Assembly: GCF_037176765.1 (NCBI RefSeq)
Contig: NC_090023.1
Location: 214,146,506 to 214,210,505 of the forward strand
DNA length: 64,000 nucleotides
Reading direction: 5' to 3'
Source: Anolis sagrei
Taxonomy: Eukaryota; Chordata; Lepidosauria; Squamata; Anolidae
The notes beneath the pieces were generated by a model, which was given only the letters and a program-made list of their open reading frames with translations, did no database searches and was not told where the DNA came from. Shown here in pieces: positions 23,366 to 32,225 of this stretch. A program made the translations under genes and the position numbers. Within the stretch, counting starts at the first letter, position 1; every line of letters starts with the position of its first letter.

Positions 23366-23402
<37 letters not shown>
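23366..23402. repeat. (GAT)n microsatellite beside INA exon 1
   Basis: About twelve ATG/GAT units, 41 bp from the exon 1 splice donor (GT at 23442-23443 on the minus strand). If intron 1 were retained this tract would encode a run of isoleucines, so it must be intronic. Confidence 0.9.
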
Positions 23403-23443
23403 GCAGAATGCACTGCTCTCCCCCCTCCCCCGCGGGGCTTCAC

Positions 23444-24454
23444 CTGGAGGCCCAGGGCCTCGGCGTGGTGCCTCTCCTCGGCGTCGTGGAGCTGCCTCTC
23501 GAGGGCCTCATTGGCTCCGCGGAGGCTCTCGGCCTCGAGGCTGCGGGCCTGGAGCTGTCGGCGGTACTCGCCGGCCTCGTCGCGGCTGGCGCGGACGGCC
23601 TCTGCGCCCCGTGCGGCCTGCTGGCTGAGGGTGGCGCACTTGCCGCGGAACCACTCCTCGGCGGCCTGGAGGTTGCGGGCGGCCAGGCCCTCGTACTGGA
23701 CGCGGAGCTCCTTGAGGGCGGAGGCCAGCTCGGGGCGCGGGGGGTGGGCGTGGGCGGGCTCCGGGGCGGGCGGCGGGCGCTGCAGCTCGGCCAGCTCCTC
23801 GGCGTGGGCCTGGCGCACGAAGGCCAGCTCGTCCAGCAGCGCCTCCAGCTTGCGCTCCAGGGCCTGGCGGGCCAAGGCGGAGCCCTCGCTCTCCCGCTGC
23901 CGGGTCCGCAGCGCCGCCTCCGCCTCGGCCCGCGCCCGCGCCTCCGCCTCGCCCGCCGCCCGCAGCCGCTCCGCCTCCTCGGCCAGGCGCTCCCGCTCCA
24001 GCGCCGCCTCCGCCCGCGCCGCCTCGCAGCCCTCCAGCCGCGCCCGCGCCTCCCGCAGCTCGGCCTGGAAGAGCTCGGCCAGGCGGGGATGCTCGGCGGC
24101 GCGCTGACGGGCGGCGCCCAGCTCGGCCTCCAGCGCCCGGTTGCGCTGCTCCAGCTGCCGCACCTTCTCGATGTAGCCCGCAAAGCGGTCGTTCAGGCCC
24201 TGCAGCTGCTCCTTCTCGCTGGTGCGCGCCAGGCGGAGCTCCTCGCCCAGCGCCGAGGCCTGGCTCAGCTCCAGCGCCTCCAGGCGGAGAGAGGGCAAGG
24301 CGGGCGGCGCCGCTGCCGAGGGAGAGCCATAGCCCCGCGGCAGGCCCAGCCGGTGCGAGGAGTAGCGGGTCCCCTCCCCGAAGACCTTCCGGTAGGAGGA
24401 GGAGGAGACCGAGGAGGAGGAGGACAGGTAGTGCGCGTCCGACCCGAAGCTCAT
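23444..24454 (-). CDS. INA: INA exon 1 (alpha-internexin head, coil 1 and most of coil 2)
   Basis: Exon 1 encodes 337 residues starting [10 protein letters not shown], close to human MSFGSEHYL. Alpha-internexin is a neuronal class IV intermediate filament protein that co-assembles with NEFL/NEFM/NEFH in axons. Residues 1-78 are the serine/arginine head ([13 protein letters not shown]). The rod opens at about residue 80 with the helix initiation motif [20 protein letters not shown]. Further landmarks are [19 protein letters not shown] and [20 protein letters not shown], both matching human INA. The exon ends at ...ALGLQ followed by a GTGAAG donor. With exons 2 and 3 the CDS is 1440 bases (479 residues; human 499). 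The exon is extremely GC-rich, alanine/arginine-biased and CpG-dense, unlike exons 2-3. Confidence 0.97.
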
Positions 24455-24616
24455 CCTGGAGGCGTCTGGAGAGGCGCCCCTCGCGCGCCCCCGCTTTTCA
24501 AGGCAGGGGGCGGGGCCTCCGTCCGCGCTGCGGAAAAGCGGGGGCTCTGGCGCAGGAGCAACAGCGAGGGGAAGAGCTCCGGGCTTCTAGCGCATCCACA
24601 TCCACCTTGCAGGGTC
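24455..24616 (-). promoter_or_regulatory. INA: INA 5'UTR and proximal promoter (CpG-rich)
   Basis: The 160 bp upstream of the ATG are GC-rich, with a consensus GC box (gggggcgggg on the + strand, 24506-24515) and no clear TATA box; TTGAAAAG on the minus strand is a weak candidate. Transposon-derived sequence begins at 24617, so only this short block is left of apparently native promoter-proximal DNA. The transcription start cannot be fixed from sequence. Confidence 0.5.
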
Positions 24617-24644
24617 TTGTCGAAGGCTTTCATGGTCGGAATCA

Positions 24645-25321
24645 GGTAATAGTATGATAGCTGGGCCAGGAAGCGCCGAGCGTTACGGGAGCGCTGTTTG
24701 CGCAAGAGAGGCTTAGCTAATGTAAGCGAGACCGGAGACAGATAATATAGAAGGAATGTAAGAATTCATTAATGGTGAAACCGTTGCCCTAACCCTTACC
24801 CTCACCCTGAACTCTACTGTAAGCCTAACCATAAACCCTAACCCTTACCCTACCCGTAACCCTACCCCTAAACCTTACCCTAAACTGGCCTCGTCCCGTA
24901 CCCTGACCGTAACTCCTAACTATTACCCTAACCATAACCTTTACTCTTACCCTAACCCTAACCCTAAACCTTACCCTAACCCTAAACCGTACCCTGACCG
25001 TAACCACTAACTCTTACCCTAACTGTAACCCTAACCCAAACCCAAACCCTAAACCTTACCCTAACCCTTATCCTAACCCTTACGCTAACTCAAACCAAAA
25101 CCCTAACCCTTACCCTAACCCTTACCCTAAACCATATCCTAACCAAAACCCTAACCCTTACCCTAATCGTAACCCTAACCCTTGCCCTAACCCTTACCCT
25201 AAGCGTCCTTCCTTCGCTCTCCCCACTCTCACTCTGCTCCCTCTCTTCTCTTATTCACAGCCACCTTTGCGGCATCTCCGTATGGCTTGGAGCTTCCGGA
25301 CCCAGCTATCATACTATCACC
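24645..25321. mobile_element. 677-bp TIR element with 9-bp TSD, Mutator-like, inserted in a Penelope fragment
   Basis: The left end (24645-24665, ggtaatagtatgatagctgg...) and right end (25301-25321) are inverted repeats matching at 20 of 21 positions. Weaker pairing extends to about 37-45 bp. The flanks tcggaatca (24636-24644) and ttggaatca (25322-25330) match 8/9 and form one contiguous Penelope-derived sequence when the element is removed. A 9-bp duplication with long TIRs fits Mutator-like elements, but the family is not identified. The interior is GC-rich near both ends with a telomere-like array between. No transposase frame is seen. Confidence 0.75.
24786..25203. repeat. Degenerate telomere-like array (CCCTAA/CCCTTA)n
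   Basis: About 418 bp built of CCCTAA, CCTTAC and variant hexamers, often as a 12-mer accctaaccctt. CCCTAA is the C-strand vertebrate telomere repeat, but the frequent variants argue against a recent telomere fusion. It lies entirely inside the TIR element. Confidence 0.9.
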
Positions 25322-25825
25322 TTGGAATCACTGGGTTGTTGTAAGTTTTTCGGGCTGTATGGCCATAGATGCAGGCGAAATGTCAGGAGACAGTGCTTCT
25401 GGAACACGACCATACAGCCCGGAAAACTCACAGCAACTCTGTAAGGTGGGTTGTTGTAGGTTTTTTGGGCTATATGGCCATGTTCTAGAAGCATTCTCTC
25501 CTGATGTTTTGCTCGCATCTATGGCAGGCATCCTCAGAGGTTGTGAGGACTGCTGAAAACTAGGAAAGTGGGGTTTATCTGTGGAAGGTCCAGGGTAGGA
25601 GAAACTGTTGTCTACCAGTATTTAAAAAAAAGTCTAAAATTATAACAGTAAAGCAACACTTCAACACAGGGAAACTCCAGAGAGGAAACAATCAGGGACA
25701 GGTAATCACCTCTCAACAAAAGATTCCCCCGGGCACTAACAAGCTACACCAAACAACTGCCAGACCATCAAGGTGGCCGGTTGAAACATTCACACCTAGC
25801 CCCAACAGACAAGAGTTCAAGACCT
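25322..25825 (-). mobile_element. Penelope-like retroelement pieces, mixed orientation
   Basis: Together with 24617-24644 this forms one Penelope-like module split by the TIR element. It continues as inverted modules ('ctgtatggccatagatgcag', 'ctgatgttttgctcgcatct') with a degenerate minus-strand hammerhead-like core, then 'gtggaaggtccagggtagga'. Similar pieces recur at 12.9, 31.2, 39, 40 and 52.8 kb. Confidence 0.65.
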
Positions 25826-25942
25826 AGGAGGCATCTATACGGACAACACCGACACTTTGTCTTAGAAATTGAAATGAGCACTACCCCCCAGAATCAAACA
25901 CGACTAGACTTGATGTCAAGGGAAGCCTTTACTTTTACTATG
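25826..25942 (+). mobile_element. Sauria SINE 3' fragment
   Basis: 'gaggcatctatacggacaac', 'tagaaattgaaatgagcact' and 'cacgactagacttgatgtca' ending in 'gcctttacttttacta' equal the 3' half of the Sauria SINE. It separates two Penelope pieces. Confidence 0.75.
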
Positions 25943-26493
25943 GCAGTCATCCTCAGAGGTTGTGAGGTCTGTTGGAAACTAGGCAAGTGGGGTTTATCTG
26001 TGGAAGGTCCAGGGTGGAAAAAAGAACTCTTGTTTGTTTGAGGAAAGTGTGAATGTTGCAATCGGCCAACTTGATTAGCATTGAATGGCCTTGCAGCTTC
26101 AAGGTCTGATTGCTTCCAGCCCAGAGGAATCCTTTGTTGGGAGGTGTTGGCTGGCCGTGATTGTTTCCTGTCTGGAATTCCTCTCTTTTCTGAGTGCTGC
26201 TCTTTATTTACTGTCCTGATGATAGAGCTTTTTAACACTGGTAGCCAGATTTTGTTCATTTTCATAGTTTCCTCCTTTCTGTTGAAATTGTCCACCTTCT
26301 TGTGGATTTCAATTGGAACAGTAAATAAAAAACAACACTCTAAAACAGGGGAATTCCAGACAAGAAAAATCAGGGCCAGCCAACACCTCCCAACAAAGGA
26401 TAGAGGTGGAATAGATGGAGGTGAAATGTCAGGAGAGAATGCTTCTGGAACATCACCATACAGCATGGAAAACTCACAGCAACCCATTAAAGC
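25943..26493 (-). mobile_element. Penelope-like element, 3' part of ORF plus terminal module
   Basis: The minus strand reads IEIHKKVDNFNRKEETMKMN followed by KIWLPVLKSS, resembling the region after the GIY-YIG endonuclease of Penelope-like elements. Downstream are 'aggaatcctttgttgggagg' and other terminal modules. A + oriented terminal module follows from about 26400. Rearranged and non-functional. Confidence 0.6.
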
Positions 26494-26870
26494 CTTCCAC
26501 CTTACAGAATCACCCCCAAAGAGGAGAAGAGGAGATTGGGCAAAGGTGGGAAGCCCAAAGGGAGACCCCCATCAAGAGAGGTTGTCTTCACCATTGTGCA
26601 AAGGGGATTGGGGCTCCTCTGGTCAAGAAGAGCTGGAGACCAATGGGAGGTTAGAAGCAGGGATGCTCCGGTCCTGTGTTTCCATGAAGAGCCAAGATGG
26701 GGTGATCAGGCACCAAATAAATGACAGGAGTCAGGGAAAAGGGAGGAAAGAGGTCTTCTCTGCAAAGGAGCGAAAAGATGCATAGGACTTTGGGGCTCTC
26801 ACTGACGATGATCCAAAGTAACCCACCAGAAACTAGGAAGAGTCTGGAGTTTAGGGTGCAGTAGGTGGAA

Positions 26871-26995
26871 CAGGCATCGGCAAACCTCAGCCCTCCAGGT
26901 GTTTTGGACTTCAACACCCACAATTTCTAACAGCCTGTTAGGAATTGTGGGTGTTGAATCCAAAACACCCGGAGGGCTAAAGTTTGCAAATGCCA
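26871..26995. mobile_element. hAT-like palindromic MITE (CAGGCATGGGCAAACTT family)
   Basis: caggcatcggcaaacctcag ... gtttgcaaatgcc with arms 'ggtgttttggacttcaacac' and 'gttgaatccaaaacacccgg' forming a hairpin. Clear target duplication not seen. Confidence 0.7.
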
Positions 26996-27585
26996 AGGAT
27001 AGACCCTCAGGAGATGGTGCAGCCCAATTTGAAATTACCATATCTCTGGCCACCACACACTGCACGTTAATGAAAGCCTTACCATTTGAAACTTAGATAT
27101 GTATTTCTCCATTTGATATGTATCTATTGATTTGTATTGACACAGAGCCTGTCGTTTTGAGACACCCTGTCTTTCAACCAACTTTATAGAGTGATTCCTT
27201 GGAGCTAGAGGTGCAGTTTGGTAGGCTTTGAGTCAGAGAAGGTAACATGTGTCAGAGGAGTCAAGGAGTGTTGGAAGGAAAGGGCTTTAGGGTCTTCTCT
27301 TCTCCAAACAGTGGCAAGGAGTAGATAAGATGTGGGACCTCCATGACTGTGGTCAACAGAGACTGGGAAGAGGCTGGTGCTCCAGAAAGAAATCTTAGGG
27401 CGCAGCTCCAGTGAAGAGTGAAGGGCTGCTAGAGAGGAGCATCATGGTGCAGATGAAGAAGAAAGTCTTTTAGAGCAAGACAGGAAGTGCTGTGTAGTGT
27501 TTGTATTATTATTTTTAATAGTGTTAGGTAATTTTAATCATTTGTTTTAACAATTCTATGATTAATGCTATTTCAATGTTTACAT
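26996..27585. other. Intergenic stretch without recognised features
   Basis: Sequence between a MITE and a SINE in the INA-NT5C2 interval; no exon, RNA gene or repeat recognised. Confidence 0.4.
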
Positions 27586-27857
27586 GGAGCCCCCAGTAGC
27601 GCAGTGGGTTAAATCCTTGTGCCGGTAGGACTGAAGACCGACAGATCACAGGTTCAAATCTGAGGAGAGTGCAGATGAACTCCCTCTATCAGCTCCAGCT
27701 CCTCATGCGGGGATATGAGAGAAGCTTCCCAGAAGGATGATAAAACATCAAAACATCCGGGCATCCCCTGGGCAACATCTTTGCAGGTGGCCAATTCTCT
27801 CACACCAGAAGAGACTTGCAGTTTCTCAAGTTGCTCGTGACGTGAACAAAAAATGTT
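27586..27857 (+). mobile_element. tRNA-derived SINE
   Basis: 'agtagcgcagtgggttaaat', 'cacaggttcaaatctgagga', 'cccctgggcaacatctttgc' and 'gacttgcagtttctcaagtt' give a complete copy with a short A-rich tail. Same family as 5976-6250 and one of the best-preserved copies here. Confidence 0.9.
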
Positions 27858-27910
27858 TACATGTTGTAGGTTTTGATTTGTAACTGGTACTGTTCTTTAG
27901 TGTTGTAAGA

Positions 27911-27993
27911 CAGTTCTACTGCTACTGTATATTTACTTATAACACTCTTCTTGTAAGAGGGTTATAAGTAAATATACAGTAGCAGTAGAACTG
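27911..27993. repeat. Perfect 33-bp inverted repeat (hairpin)
   Basis: Positions 27911-27943 (cagttctactgctactgtat ...) and 27961-27993 are exact reverse complements separated by 17 bases, which themselves can form a small stem (ctctt/aagag). It sits exactly at the broken 5' end of the following Sauria SINE. Confidence 0.9.
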
Positions 27994-28508
27994 CTGAGCT
28001 GTTGAACTTGCTGACCGAAAGGTTGGCAGTTCGAATCTGGGTGAGCTCCCGCTGTTAGCCCCAGCTTCTGCCAAACAAGCAGTTTGAAAACATGCAAATG
28101 TGAGCTTCTTGGCAGGGGGTTGGACTGGATGGCCCATGAGGTCTCTTCCAACTCTATGATTCTATGATTCTGTCAATAGGTACTGCTCTGGCAGGAAGGT
28201 TTTATTTATTTATTTAAAGCATTTATATTCCACCCTTCTCACCCCAAAAGGGACTCAGGGCGGAGTACCATATAGAAACAGCAAACATTCAATGCCAGGA
28301 CATAAATAGACTATACACATACATAAACATTAAAATCACTAAAATCATTAAAATCATTTATCTCAACATTAAAACATGTCGGCCACATGACCTAGGAGGT
28401 GTCTACGGACAGTGCCGGCTCTTCGGCTTAGAAATGGAGGTGAGCACCACCACCCAGAGTCGGACACGATTAGACTTAATATCGAGGGGAAACCTTTACC
28501 TTTACTAG
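27990..28508 (+). mobile_element. Sauria SINE split by CR1 and L2-type fragments
   Basis: The SINE body runs 27990-28105, then a CR1 3' end (28106-28177, 'ggatggcccatgaggtctct' with 'tctatgattctatgattct'). It briefly resumes, is broken again by a minus-strand LINE tail (about 28200-28377, 'ccacccttctcaccccaaaa'), then finishes at 28378-28508 with 'acacgattagacttaatatc' and 'gaaacctttacctttac'. Confidence 0.75.
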
Positions 28509-28616
28509 TAGGAAAAGAAGAAGGGAGAGGAGGAGGAGGAAGTGGAGAAGGAGAATGAAGAGAAGGAGAGGAAGAAGTAAAAGTTGTAGGTTTTGATTTG
28601 TTACTGGTACTGCTCT

Positions 28617-28830
28617 TGCTGACCACATGACCTAGGAGGTGTCTACGGACAACGCCGGCTCTTCGGCTTAGAAATGGAGGTGAGCACCACCACCCAGAGT
28701 CAGACACGACTAGACTTAATGTCGAGGGGAAACCTATACCTTTACTAGTAGTAGAAGAAGAAGGGAGAGGAGGAAGAGAATGAAGAGAAGGAGAGGAAGA
28801 AGTGAAAGAAGGAGGAGGAGGGGGAAGAAG
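28617..28830 (+). repeat. Tandem duplicate of Sauria SINE 3' half plus purine tract
   Basis: Repeats 28378-28590 at high identity: 'cacatgacctaggaggtgtc', 'gacacgactagacttaatgt', then a (GA/GGA) rich tract. Both copies are preceded by or linked to 'gttgtaggttttgatttgt', also at 27862. This indicates local tandem duplication rather than independent SINE insertion. Confidence 0.7.
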
Positions 28831-29029
28831 AGGGGGAAGAAGAGCAGTTGGGGAAATAGAAAATTGGAGTCTTCTCGGAGAAATGCGAAAGACATTTGAG
28901 TTCTCTGTGATCATGGTTAAAAATAACTACCAGGGATTGGGAGGTGTCTCGTGCTGGGGAATGAAATCTCGGGGATCTAAGCAACAGGGCTGGTCAATGC
29001 CTGAGAAACCTTTCAAGCCTGTCTTCCTT

Positions 29030-29235
29030 GGCCTCGCCTTGTTGCCGGGCTTAGATCCCTTCCCTGGCTGCCTTGTGGGCGGGAGAGCAAGCAGGGCGGA
29101 AGTGCTGCGGGAGCTGTCCACTCTGCCGCAGTGCTGAAACGCGCCTTCCCCGCCCGGCGGAGCGGATCCACAACACGCGGGGTGTTTTTCGCCTCAGGGA
29201 GGATCCTTCCGTCAGGGCGCCTTGAAGAATTCGTT
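29030..29235. promoter_or_regulatory. CpG-rich block of unknown role
   Basis: A G+C- and CpG-dense segment ('ccttccccgcccggcggagc', 'caacacgcggggtgtttttc') stands out from AT-rich surroundings. It lies about 4.6 kb upstream of INA and 11.7 kb upstream of NT5C2. It could be an orphan CpG island, an enhancer or a promoter of a non-coding transcript. No conserved coding frame is recognised. Confidence 0.35.
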
Positions 29236-29495
29236 AATTGAGCTTCCATCTCCCCGAGAAGCCTTTAAACACATCGCTGACGCTGCTGGCTGTCCCTAAA
29301 GCATTGCAATCCCTGTTGGTTTCTTTTCTCAATACTTGGCCTGTCATTCATTCAGCAAGTTGGGTTTCTTGTAGTAGTCAGCAGCACAGAGAGGCAAAGG
29401 AGAGCAGAGTTGGATAAGGCTCAGCAAGGGAGGAGAGGAATGTTTTCCTTCTCACTGCAGTGGAGCATGAAAAGAAATAGAGGATAGTTCTAAGG

Positions 29496-29675
29496 CAGGC
29501 ATGGGCAAACTTTCGCCCTCCAGGTGTTTTGGACTTCAACTCCCACAATTCCTAACAGCCTACCTCAGGCCCTTAAGCGGCTGAGGGGAAAAAGGAAAAG
29601 GCCTGAGGTAGGCTGTTAGGAATTGTGGGAGTTGAAGTCCAAAACACCTGGAAGGCTGAAGTTTGCCCATGCCTG
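29496..29675. mobile_element. hAT-like palindromic MITE, 180 bp
   Basis: caggcatgggcaaactttcg ... agtttgcccatgcctg with long arms ('ccaggtgttttggacttcaa' and its complement). Flanks ttctaagg and ctctaaga agree at 6/8. A central segment is itself inverted ('gcctacctcaggc', 'gcctgaggtaggc'). Confidence 0.8.
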
Positions 29676-29721
29676 CTCTAAGAAGTAAACATAGTGGGAG
29701 GACATTGTGGTTATAATACTT

Positions 29722-29967
29722 ACTTAGGCGATCCCTCATTGTCCAAATAAGATTGTCCTCCAAGTGCGGTGTCCTGGCGTTGGGTACGTAGGTGACTGTG
29801 GAGCCCTATTCTTGACCCGCATGTTCTCCTATAGTGAGGGCATCAATTTCCAGGTGGAAGGCGGTCCCGGTTGGAGTTGGCTTGACACTCCTTCCTCTTG
29901 GCACGTTTCTCTCTTTTGCCGTCCATTTGTGCCTCTTCAAATTCTACAGCACTAGCTGACCTCCAGC
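29722..29967 (-). mobile_element. Zinc-finger LINE 3' end, copy A
   Basis: Reverse complement of the 18796-19244 family: begins with the 'acttacttagg' tail and continues to 'gctgacctccagc'. It overlaps in content with copy B (30236 on) by about 95 bp, so these are two insertions or a duplication. Confidence 0.65.
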
Positions 29968-30235
29968 TATTTTTAAAAATTAATTTTAATACTTTTTAAT
30001 TTACATACATTAACAACTTATATTGTAAACACAAAACAAAACAGTGAACATTTTACAAACAAACACATAGCCCCACCACCAAGGCCTGAACAGCTGTACT
30101 TTCCTTCGTCAACCATTAATCAAATGTCATATCCAAAATTCCTGACCAACAGGGTTATATTGTTTTCCATTTTCACTCTCTAAAGCATACTTAATAAAGA
30201 CCAACCAGTATTCATCAAAATCTGATCTGTTAGTT
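29968..30235. other. Spacer of unknown origin between two LINE copies
   Basis: AT-rich sequence ('tttttaaaaattaattttaa', 'acacatagccccaccaccaa') separates two overlapping LINE segments. It resembles a LINE 3'UTR of another family but I cannot assign it. Confidence 0.3.
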
Positions 30236-30830
30236 TGGAGTTAGCTTGACGCGCCTTCCTCTTGGCACGTTTCTCTCTTTTGCCCTCCTTTCATGACTCT
30301 TCAAATTCTACAGCACTGCTGGTCACAGCTGACCTCCAGCTAGAGCACTCAAGGGCCAGGGCTTCCCAGTTCTCAGTATCTATGCCACAGTTTTTAAGGT
30401 TGGCTTTGAGCCCATCTTTAAATCTCTTTTCCTGTCCACCAACATTCCATTTTCCATCTTGAGTTCGGAGTAGAGTAACTGCTTTGGGAGACAGTGATCA
30501 GGCATTCAGACAACATGGCCGGTCCAGTGAAATTGATGGCAGAAGACTATCTCTTCAGTGCTGCTGGTCTTTGCTTCTTCCAGCATGCTGACATTTCTCT
30601 GCCTGTCTTCCCAAGAGGTTTGCAGGATTTTTCGGAGGCAACGCTGATGGAATTGTTCCAGGAGTCTGTAGATAGTCCACGCTTTGCAGGCATATAGCTG
30701 GGTTGGGAGGACAATGCCACATTTCGCAGGCATAAAGCATCTGTTTCCCTCTAAGATTGTATTTGTGATCTGTGTGATACGTTAATTTAATGATTAAAAT
30801 AGCATTTTTAGAAATGGGATGAGCCAATTA
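30236..30830 (-). mobile_element. Zinc-finger LINE, ORF2 C-terminal region, copy B
   Basis: The minus strand reads YACKAWTIYR ... LLEQFHQRCLRKILQTSWED, then FHWTGHVV and further downstream the same KRFKDGLKANLK-type region as 18796-19244. This is the post-reverse-transcriptase domain of a non-LTR retrotransposon. Disrupted by frame changes. Confidence 0.7.
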
Positions 30831-31206
30831 ATTAATTAACCAGATTAACGAATCTTGGATGCTTCACAGTGAATTCCAACAGGACTGCAGTATTGATTTT
30901 CAGGGAAGGTGTTTGCTATCTTTGATTTGCAGTGCCCCTGCTGTAATTCAAGCTGAAAACAGTACCAGGAAAAGAAAGAGAAAACTCACTGGGGTACTAT
31001 TATTCAGGCGGAGGCCACTAGGTGGAGCTAGAGAGAGAATAATAGTCCATTTTACGGGGAGGCGGGGGGAGGGGGGGAGTTGAAGGAGGAAAACCATTTT
31101 TCTCTTTTTCACTGGTTATTCCCCCCTCTCCAATTCCCATATCATAAACGAGGTTTGTTTCCATGATGGGCACATGGGTGGGGGAAGTAATAGGAAAATA
31201 GGGGGA

Positions 31207-31375
31207 AATGAATTGTCGATGGCTTTCATGGCCGGAATCAATGAGTTGTAGGTTTTTCGGGCTATATGGCCATGTTCCAGAAGCATTCTCTCCTGACGTT
31301 TTGTCTGCATCTATGGATTTATATATCTGTGGAATGTCCAGAGTAGGAGAAAGAACTCTTGTTTGTTGGACCTTG
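31207..31375 (-). mobile_element. Penelope-like terminal module
   Basis: 'ttgtcgatggctttcatggc', 'gggctatatggccatgttcc', 'ctgacgttttgtctgcatct' then 'gtggaatgtccagagtagga'. The sequence between the core and the distal module is deleted. Confidence 0.7.
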
Positions 31376-31383
31376 GTGTAAAT

Positions 31384-31500
31384 CAGGGATCTTCAACCTA
31401 AGGCCTGGGGGCCGGATATGGCCCTTGTTCAGGGTCAACCGAAGTCTAAAATGATTTGAAAGCAAGACTAGAGAGCAAGGATTTCCCCATGTAATTGAAC
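31384..31500. mobile_element. hAT MITE fragment (CAGGGGTCCTCAAACT type)
   Basis: 'cagggatcttcaacctaagg', 'cctgggggccggatatggcc' and 'gaagtctaaaatgatttgaa' match the left part of the fuller copy at 39590-39943. The right end is not recognised. Confidence 0.55.
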
Positions 31501-32225
31501 ACAAAAGTAAAATTAGAAATCAGGCTGTTGACTCAAGCTTATATAACCATTTCAATGTCATGAAACATAGTCCGGAATCTTTCAGGGTCCTAGTTTTAGA
31601 GGAGGTTACATCCTCCTCAAATAGGGATTTATCTACTAGACTACAACAATGTGAAGCCTTCTGGATTTTTATTCTTAAAACTGCATCCTAAGGGTCTAAA
31701 TGATTCCATTTCATTTCAATGTTTTGTGTGAGCTGGTACACGCCTCTTTATACAGGTTTTTCTTATGAGTAACTTACTGTTGATGACTTGGATACACTCA
31801 CACTGATAGCTATACCGGGCCCCTTTAAATTTCTCTTCATACACTTTAAGTTTCTCTCTATATACTGGAGTTTCCACCTGCTTCTCCTGGTCTTGCCATA
31901 GAATCATACTAATAGCAGAGCACCTTTGTAGGAGAACCAACGTGAGTATTTTTGGTTCCTGTTCTGTATGCTTTCACTACATTTGGTCATTGTTTTCTTG
32001 TACTATGTTCAGCTACTCAAATGTGTTCCTTTTAGGTCCACATCATTGTTGACAATCATATATTGATTTTACTTGAAGAATTCTCCACTTTGCAAAACTT
32101 ACAATTAATGGATTTCTACATCTGTATCAACTACCACATGAAAAAGTCTCCACGTAGTCAAAACCGGGTGTGGTTTATAAACAATGGATTCTAAAAAAGG
32201 ACTGATATATTGTGTTTTGCTGTTG

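Larger units (their letters stand above)
21590..23402. repeat. INA intron 1 minisatellite, two unit lengths
   Basis: A conserved anchor (ccagatgttgtg) occurs at about 21709, 21933, 22178, 22500, 22656, 22805, 22949, 23113 and 23256. Spacings are near 224, 245, 322 (including a 101-bp MITE), 156, 149, 144, 164 and 143 bp. The long units contain a piece resembling a CR1 3' end ('gagtccaaccccctgcc') that the short units have mostly lost. Units end in variable GAT repeats. The array stops 41 bp from the INA exon 1 donor. Confidence 0.9.

Noticed and set aside
23288-23443. Read-through of INA exon 1 into a poly-isoleucine extension
   Set aside because: The frame crosses a consensus donor at 23442-23443 into a GAT microsatellite and minisatellite. 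The true next exon is at 16369.
23408-24649. 413-codon open frame on the + strand antisense to INA exon 1
   Set aside because: It is the leucine/glycine-rich shadow of a very GC-rich, stop-poor exon on the other strand. INA exon 1 matches a known protein with correct splice phase, so the antisense frame has no support.
24825-25007. RVRVRFRV-type peptide frame
   Set aside because: It is the translation of the telomere-like array.
24786-25203. Relic of a chromosome-end fusion
   Set aside because: The repeats are degenerate, on one strand only, and enclosed within a TIR element with target duplication, so transposition explains their position better.
25894-26487. 197-codon minus-strand frame as a novel gene
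   Set aside because: It crosses a Sauria SINE fragment and Penelope-derived modules; it is chance continuity through repeats.
28369-28914. 181-codon serine/proline-rich minus frame
   Set aside because: It runs through duplicated SINE tails and purine tracts; no conserved domain.
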